DNA of 9,975 bases from JAVDCA01 sp035764045. GTDB lineage: Bacteria > Pseudomonadota > Alphaproteobacteria > Rhizobiales > Xanthobacteraceae. The stretch is taken from NCBI GenBank assembly GCA_035764045.1, contig DASTZX010000396.1, forward strand, positions 1 through 9,975, given 5' to 3'. Position 1 is the stretch's first letter, and each line of letters starts with the position of its first letter. Below the pieces are notes generated by a model. The model did not search any database and was not told where the DNA came from. It was given only the letters and a program-made list of their open reading frames with translations. Below, in pieces: positions 5,781 to 9,975 of this stretch. Both the position numbers and the translations under genes were made by a program.

Positions 5781-6671
5781 TCAGAAGTTCCAGCGCTGCG
5801 CCTTGCTGACGAGAAAGTCGCGGAAGGCCTGCACCCGCGCGACGGTCTTGAGCTCCTCCGGGTAGACGAAGAAGGCGTCGAGCGCGATCGGGTCGGCTTC
5901 ACTGAACAGCTGCACCAGGCCGCCATTCTCCTCGACCAGATAGTCCGGCAGCATCGCGATGCCCAGGCCGCGCTGGCTGGCGCGCAGGATTCCGAGCACG
6001 TTGTTGATGGTGAGATGCGCGACGCGTGGTCCCTTGCTGTCGCGCCCGACCTCGACCAGCCAGCGCGTCGGCTGCAGATAGCTCGGGATCGTGCCGCCCA
6101 AGAGCAGGACGCGGTGGCTGTCGATATCCTCGATGCTGCGCGGCGTGCCGAAGCGCTTCAGGTACTCGGGCGACGCATAGGCGTGGAAGCGCACCGAGAA
6201 GAGCTTGCGCTGGATGAGGTCGGGCTGCGTCGGCTGGCGCAGCCGGATCGCCACGTCAGCCTCGCGCATGGCGAGGTCGAGCTCTTCGTCGGTGGTGATG
6301 AGCTGGATGCGGATGTCGGGAAAGAGATCGACGAACTCGCCGAGCCGCGGGGTCAGCCAGTGCACGCCGATGCCGACCGTGGTCGTCACCTTGAGATCGC
6401 CGTGCGGTCGTTCGCGGCTGTCGGTCAGCTTGGCGCGCGCCGCCTCGAGCTTCATGAAGACTTCGTGCGCGGTGCGATAGAGCAGCTCGCCCTGCTCGGT
6501 GAGGATGAGACCGCGCGCATGGCGGTGAAACAGCGCGACCGAAAGCTCCTGCTCGAGCGCGCTCACCTGCCGCGACACCGCCGACTGAGACAGCCCGAGC
6601 TGCTCACCGGCGTGGGTGAAGCTGCCGGCTTCGGCGGCAGCATGAAAAACCTTCAGCTTGTCCCAATCCAT
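5781..6671 (-). CDS. LysR-family transcriptional regulator downstream of trxB
   Basis: This 296-residue protein has the LysR layout: an N-terminal winged helix-turn-helix (about 1-60; SFTHAGEQLGLSQSAVSRQ is the recognition region), a linker helix to about 88, and a substrate-binding domain (about 90-290) starting at LKVTTTVGIGVHWLTPRL. Members bind DNA as tetramers and respond to a small ligand, which cannot be named here. The protein has no cysteine, so it cannot sense redox by a thiol switch as OxyR does. ATG 6671 is preceded by AAAGG 9 bases upstream. It starts 40 bp past the trxB stop on the same strand, so the two are probably co-transcribed, and the terminator at 5531-5560 would end the operon. 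LysR genes usually sit divergent from their target; this one does not. Family call is firm; target unknown. Confidence 0.93.
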   Translation of the reverse strand: MDWDKLKVFHAAAEAGSFTHAGEQLGLSQSAVSRQVSALEQELSVALFHRHARGLILTEQGELLYRTAHEVFMKLEAARAKLTDSRERPHGDLKVTTTVGIGVHWLTPRLGEFVDLFPDIRIQLITTDEELDLAMREADVAIRLRQPTQPDLIQRKLFSVRFHAYASPEYLKRFGTPRSIEDIDSHRVLLLGGTIPSYLQPTRWLVEVGRDSKGPRVAHLTINNVLGILRASQRGLGIAMLPDYLVEENGGLVQLFSEADPIALDAFFVYPEELKTVARVQAFRDFLVSKAQRWNF

Positions 6672-6711
6672 GACACAGAACCTTTGGCCGTCGCACCGGC
6701 CCTACTCACCA

Positions 6712-7683
6712 TCATTCCGCCGCCGCGCGCCGCTCGGTCTCGCCCTGGGCGGCGAGGAAGCGTTCGGCCTCGAGCGCGGCCATGCAGCCCATGCCAGCCG
6801 CGGTGACCGCCTGGCGATAGATGTCATCGGTCACGTCGCCCGCCGCAAACACGCCCGGCACCGAGGTCGCGGTCGAGTCGGGCGCGGTCTTGACGTAGCC
6901 GGACGGCTTGAGCTCGAGTTGCCCGACCACGAGATCGGTCGCCGGCGAATGGCCGATCGCCACGAAGACGCCGTCGGCCGGCACCTCGGTGATGGCGCCG
7001 GTCTCGACATTGCGCAGCGCGACACCCTTCACCTTGAGCGGGTCGTCGCTGCCGACCACGGCATGGACGACCGAATTCCAGATCACCGAAATCTTCGGAT
7101 GCTTGAACAGGCGATCCTGCAGGATCTTCTCGGCGCGGAGGCCGTTGCGGCGATGCACCAGCGTCACCTGGCTGGCGAAATTGGTGAGAAACAGCGCTTC
7201 CTCGACCGCCGTGTTGCCGCCGCCCACCACGATCACGGTCTTGCCGCGATAAAAGAAGCCGTCGCAGGTGGCGCAGGCCGAGACGCCGTAGCCCTTGAAC
7301 TTCTGCTCCGATGGCAGATCGAGCCAGCGCGCCTGAGCGCCGGTCGCGAGAATCACGCTATCGGCGAGATAGCTTTCGCCGGAGTCGCATGTGATCGGGA
7401 ACGGACGCTGGCTGAGATCCACCGCGTTGACGTGGTCGGTGACGATGCGGGTGCCCATATGCTCGGCCTGCCGCTGCATCTGCTCCATCAGCCACGGTCC
7501 CTGGATGACGTCCGCGAAGCCCGGATAGTTCTCGACGTCGGTGGTGATTGTGAGCTGGCCGCCGGGCTGGATGCCCTGAATCAACACCGGCTCGAGCATC
7601 GCGCGGGCCGCATAGATCGCGGCCGTATATCCGGCCGGACCCGAACCGATAATGACGACCTTGGCATGGGTGGTCTTGGGCAT
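6712..7683 (-). CDS. trxB: Thioredoxin reductase TrxB
   Basis: TrxB is a cytoplasmic FAD enzyme that uses NADPH to reduce thioredoxin, supplying electrons for ribonucleotide reduction, methionine sulfoxide repair and thiol balance. The 323-residue length is typical. Visible motifs are the FAD-binding GSGPAG (13-18), GGQLTITTDVENYPGF, the redox-active CATC (Cys137 and Cys140), the NADPH-binding VVGGGNTAVEEA (GGGNTA 154-159), HRRNGLRAEK for the NADPH 2'-phosphate, and the second FAD motif VFAAGDV near the C terminus. ATG 7683 has AGGA 6 bases upstream. It is the first gene of the likely trxB-lysR operon and is divergent from the Lrp-type gene, with 257 bp between the start codons. Confidence 0.96.
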   Translation of the reverse strand: MPKTTHAKVVIIGSGPAGYTAAIYAARAMLEPVLIQGIQPGGQLTITTDVENYPGFADVIQGPWLMEQMQRQAEHMGTRIVTDHVNAVDLSQRPFPITCDSGESYLADSVILATGAQARWLDLPSEQKFKGYGVSACATCDGFFYRGKTVIVVGGGNTAVEEALFLTNFASQVTLVHRRNGLRAEKILQDRLFKHPKISVIWNSVVHAVVGSDDPLKVKGVALRNVETGAITEVPADGVFVAIGHSPATDLVVGQLELKPSGYVKTAPDSTATSVPGVFAAGDVTDDIYRQAVTAAGMGCMAALEAERFLAAQGETERRAAAE

Positions 7684-7712
7684 CAGAGGTCCTAATGGCG
7701 GGAAAACACGCG

Positions 7713-7731
7713 CCCGGCCGGCTCTGCCGGG
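7713..7731 (-). promoter_or_regulatory. Hairpin in the trxB leader
   Basis: CCCGGC (7713-7718) and GCCGGG (7726-7731) form a 6-bp stem around a 7-base loop, between the predicted trxB promoter and its ATG. On the minus strand a TTTT run (7706-7703) follows six bases after the stem. It looks like a weak terminator-like element, but the gap before the T-run makes attenuation doubtful. Confidence 0.25.
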
Positions 7732-7752
7732 TGGTTGCGGGTTCCGGTCCCC

Positions 7753-7780
7753 AATGTAAGGCTTTCAGCCAGCTATGCAA
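7753..7780 (-). promoter_or_regulatory. Candidate promoter of trxB
   Basis: Read on the minus strand, TTGCAT (7780-7775) and TACATT (7758-7753) are 16 bp apart, a plausible sigma-70 pair of moderate match (3/6 and 4/6), about 70 bp upstream of the trxB ATG. The -35 box lies in one copy of a 7-bp direct repeat, ATGCAAC (7775-7781 and 7784-7790). A regulator bound to that repeat would block or contact the polymerase. Confidence 0.35.
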
Positions 7781-7930
7781 CAGATGCAACCCTGGACACC
7801 CGGCTTTTACACTGAGGTGTGACTGGTTTGCCAAGTTTACGGCACCAGCGCGCAACAATCTTTCGCAGCGCTCGGCTTCTCGCTACATACGGGGGCGATT
7901 CCGGCCTTCCATGCGGGGCCGGCCGTTCTC

Positions 7931-7934
7931 GGAG
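7931..7934 (+). promoter_or_regulatory. Ribosome-binding site fixing the GTG start of the Lrp-type gene
   Basis: GGAG lies 6 bases before GTG 7941, a good fit. The in-frame ATG at 7911 has no site at proper distance, and the extra residues it would add do not belong to the Lrp fold. Confidence 0.65.
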
Positions 7935-7940
7935 ACCCCC

Positions 7941-8417
7941 GTGCCCACCCGCCTCGACGCCATCGATCGCCACATCCTGCGCGAGCTGCAGGACAACGGC
8001 CGCATCACCAACGTGGAGCTTGCCCGCCGGGTCGGCATCTCGGCACCCCCCTGCCTGCGGCGGGTGCGGTCGCTGGAGGAGGCGGGATACATCAAAGGTT
8101 ATCGGGCGCTGCTCGACGAGAAGCTGCTCGGCTACGAGGTCACCGTCTTCGCCATGGTGCATCTCTCCAGCCAGACCGAGGCTGATCTGACCGAGTTCGA
8201 GCAGTTCGTGCGCGGGCAGCCGCTGGTGCGCGAATGCTGGATGCTGTCGGGCGAGATCGACTTCATCCTCAAATGCGTGGCGCCCGACCTCAAGACATTC
8301 CAGGCCTTCGTCACCGAGCTCACCGCCGCGCCGCATGTGCGCAACGTCAAGACGTCGCTGACCCTGCGCAACTCGAAGGATGCGGCGGCGGTGCCGATGG
8401 AGGCGCTCGGCGAATGA
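7941..8417 (+). CDS. Lrp/AsnC-family transcriptional regulator
   Basis: From GTG 7941 the protein has 158 residues, the normal size of the family. It starts LDAIDRHILRELQDNGR, the classic Lrp opening, followed by a helix-turn-helix (about 20-48; NVELARRVGISAPPCLRRVRSLE). From about residue 65 comes the RAM ligand-binding domain, with the GEIDFILKCVAPDLKTFQAF segment in which amino acids are usually bound. Lrp-type proteins form octamers or dimers that bend DNA and respond to amino acids; they often act on the neighbouring gene and on themselves. The gene is divergent from trxB, so the shared 257-bp region is the obvious place for its binding sites. A longer version from ATG 7911 would add ten residues. 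The effector and targets are unknown. Confidence 0.93.
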   Translation: MPTRLDAIDRHILRELQDNGRITNVELARRVGISAPPCLRRVRSLEEAGYIKGYRALLDEKLLGYEVTVFAMVHLSSQTEADLTEFEQFVRGQPLVRECWMLSGEIDFILKCVAPDLKTFQAFVTELTAAPHVRNVKTSLTLRNSKDAAAVPMEALGE

Positions 8418-8551
8418 CGCGTGGCGGCGTGGCGCGTGCCGCGCCCGCCGGATTCCCGCGCGCGCCGAATTGAATTCCGGGGACTCCCGGGCGCATGATA
8501 CCGCCCAGAAAAAAAGCGGACTGATTCCGGTCCAAATCGGGAGGGGGTCCC
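8418..8551. other. Intergenic region between the Lrp-type gene and the amidohydrolase gene
   Basis: These 134 bp hold two small overlapping inverted repeats: CCGGG/CCCGG (8477-8481 and 8486-8490) and GGGCG/CGCCC (8489-8493 and 8502-8506). An A-run follows at 8508-8515. No T-run follows either stem, so neither is a clear terminator for the Lrp-type gene. GGGAGGGGG (8539-8547) is the ribosome-binding site of the amidohydrolase gene. No promoter stands out. Confidence 0.4.
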
Positions 8552-9975
8552 ATGTGCGAGATCTGCAGGCGCAGTTTCATCCGCGGTGCGGCCGCGCTCG
8601 GCGCGGCGGGCGCTACCGGACTGCCGGCATCGCCGCTGTTGGCGCAGGCGCGCCGCGATGCCGCCGGCGGCGTGCGCCTGCCGGCGCGCGGCGAGTTCAC
8701 CATCGCCAACGCCTATGTGATGACCATGGATGGTTCGCTCGGCGACATCGCGGGCGCCTCGGTCCATGTCCGGAACGGCGAGATCGTCGCGGTCGGCAAG
8801 GACATCGCCGGGGGCGGCCAGCACATGGAGGCCAACGGCATGATCGTCATGCCGGGCCTGGTCGAAACCCACTGGCACATGTGGAATACGCTCTTCCGCA
8901 GCTTTGCGGGCGACAAGCCGGAGGAGGGCTATTTCCCGACGGTCGCGCGCTTTGGCCAGCAGATGACGCCGGACGACATCTTCCAGAGCACGCGCCTCTC
9001 CGCCGCGGAGGCGATCAATTCCGGGATGACCTTCGTCCATTCATGGTGCCACAACGTGCGATCGACCGCGCACGCGGAGGCCGATGTCCGGGCGCTCGCC
9101 GAGGTCGGCATCCGCGCCCGGCATTCGTGCGGCTGGCCGCAGGGCATGCCCGACACGCAAAGTGCCGACCAGGCGCCGCTGGAATCGCTCGCCAAGGACT
9201 GGAAAAGCTGGTCGAACGAGGGACTGATCGACCTCGGCATGGCGTGGCGCGGCCAGTTCCGTGCCGGCCCGATCAAGCCTGCGGTCTACCAGCCCGAGTT
9301 CGACAATGCCCGCAAGCTCGGCGTCCCGATCACCGTGCACGTCGCGAGCACCCGAAAGGCGGTCAACCAGATCACGCCGCTCTACCAGGCGAAGCTGATG
9401 GGCAAGGACGTGCAGCTCATCCACACGATCTCGGCCAACGCCGACGAGCTCGACATGATCCGCGACTCCGGCGCGGCCGTGTCGGTCTCGCCCGGAACCG
9501 AGCTGCGCACCGGCTTCGGCTATCCGCACATCGCCGAGATGCTCGCCAAGGGCATCCCGCTCGGCGTGTCGATCGACACCTCGGCGCTGACGGGCAGCTC
9601 GAACCTGTTTGCCGTGCTCAAGCTCGCGCGCGACTCGGAGAATGCGCGAGCCGAGAGTGAATTCAAAATGCCGGCGCGCAAGGCGCTCGAGCTCGGCACG
9701 ATCGGCGGCGCCCGCTCGATGGGAATCGATCGCAAGGTCGGTTCACTGGTGCCGGGCAAGCGCGCCGACCTGATCGCGATCAACACCAACGCGCTCAATA
9801 TGGGGGTGGTGACCGATCCGGCGCACCTCGTGCTCGAGGCGACGGGACCGGATAACGTCGATACGGTGGTGGTCGACGGCCGCATCCTCAAGCGCGGCGG
9901 CAAGCTCACCGCGATCAACCCGGGCACGGTGGTCGCGGAGGCGCGGGCGGCGCTCGCCGGCGTGCGCGAGCGCAC
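8552..9975 (+). CDS. Tat-exported amidohydrolase family protein (3' end outside window)
   Basis: The frame stays open to the window end, giving 474 complete codons; the stop lies beyond. Residues 6-10, RRSFI, are a twin-arginine motif, followed by an Ala/Gly-rich stretch and LLAQA, so the enzyme is probably exported folded to the periplasm. The rest is a metal-dependent amidohydrolase like the AtzA/TrzN and S-adenosylhomocysteine deaminase group. A short beta-sandwich (about 48-100) precedes VMPGLVETHWHM with metal ligands His107 and His109, then His263 (TVHVAS), His291 (IHTI) and Asp342 (SIDTSA). The C-terminal ARSMGIDRKVGSLVPGKRADLIAI is the usual return to the sandwich. Deaminases in this group have HxxE at the third His; here it reads HVAS, so the Glu is missing. 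ATG 8552 follows GGGAGGGGG with 4 bases of spacing. Substrate is unknown. Confidence 0.88.
   Translation, partial: MCEICRRSFIRGAAALGAAGATGLPASPLLAQARRDAAGGVRLPARGEFTIANAYVMTMDGSLGDIAGASVHVRNGEIVAVGKDIAGGGQHMEANGMIVMPGLVETHWHMWNTLFRSFAGDKPEEGYFPTVARFGQQMTPDDIFQSTRLSAAEAINSGMTFVHSWCHNVRSTAHAEADVRALAEVGIRARHSCGWPQGMPDTQSADQAPLESLAKDWKSWSNEGLIDLGMAWRGQFRAGPIKPAVYQPEFDNARKLGVPITVHVASTRKAVNQITPLYQAKLMGKDVQLIHTISANADELDMIRDSGAAVSVSPGTELRTGFGYPHIAEMLAKGIPLGVSIDTSALTGSSNLFAVLKLARDSENARAESEFKMPARKALELGTIGGARSMGIDRKVGSLVPGKRADLIAINTNALNMGVVTDPAHLVLEATGPDNVDTVVVDGRILKRGGKLTAINPGTVVAEARAALAGVRER

Noticed and set aside
6658..7695. 345-codon open frame on the plus strand
   Set aside because: It is antisense to trxB across its full length. 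The translation shows only the biased composition expected of a shadow frame.
7695..7940. Longer N terminus for the Lrp-type protein
   Set aside because: The extra residues have no family similarity, would run through the divergent promoter region, and the GGAG at 7931 points to GTG 7941.
8477..8515. Terminator after the Lrp-type gene
   Set aside because: Two short stems are present, but an A-run rather than a T-run follows on the plus strand, so there is no intrinsic terminator signature.
8380..9660. 426-codon open frame on the plus strand
   Set aside because: It overlaps the amidohydrolase in another frame. The amidohydrolase frame from 8552 has a Tat signal, metal ligands and a strong ribosome-binding site; this one is Arg-rich with no domain.
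1..9975. Mobile element, phage, toxin-antitoxin, defence system or CRISPR array
   Set aside because: No transposase, integrase, terminal inverted repeats, spaced repeats or paired small genes are visible. Base composition and gene style are uniform across the window.

Overview
The window is high-GC bacterial DNA with densely packed genes on both strands. Gene content points to an alphaproteobacterium of the order Rhizobiales/Hyphomicrobiales, perhaps Bradyrhizobium-, Rhodoplanes- or Pseudolabrys-like. The pointers are a secreted DUF992 protein, a divergent EF-G-like GTPase, an Lrp / trxB / LysR cluster and Tat-exported enzymes. That placement is inferred from gene content and base composition, not from a marker gene. 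I see no rRNA, tRNA, insertion sequence, phage gene or CRISPR array.

Layout, left to right. (1) 1-263, plus: the 3' end of a shikimate-dehydrogenase-family gene. (2) 436-906, plus: a small exported DUF992 protein with a clear intrinsic terminator after it (995-1022). (3) 1205-3262, plus: an EF-G-like translational GTPase with all EF-G domains but altered GTPase motifs. (4) 3482-4387, plus: a stand-alone EAL-domain c-di-GMP phosphodiesterase with every catalytic residue present; its leader is structured and it lacks a close ribosome-binding site. (5) 4546-5508, plus: MsrP, the Tat-exported molybdenum catalytic subunit of the periplasmic methionine sulfoxide reductase, with no msrQ partner beside it. 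(6) 5781-7683, minus: a probable trxB-lysR operon (thioredoxin reductase, then a LysR regulator) ending at a hairpin with a T-run on the minus strand (5531-5560). That hairpin also lies just past the convergent msrP stop codon. (7) 7941-8417, plus: an Lrp/AsnC regulator divergent from trxB. (8) 8552-9975, plus: a Tat-exported amidohydrolase, cut by the window end.

Together the genes suggest general housekeeping and envelope maintenance rather than one dedicated system. MsrP repairs oxidised periplasmic proteins. TrxB supplies reducing power through thioredoxin. The EAL protein lowers c-di-GMP. The Lrp and LysR proteins flank trxB and are candidate local regulators. The most unusual item is the EF-G-like GTPase, whose switch II reads DCPGS where EF-G has DTPGH, so the catalytic histidine is replaced. 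I found no convincing new multi-gene system. The remaining findings are regulatory or structural details.
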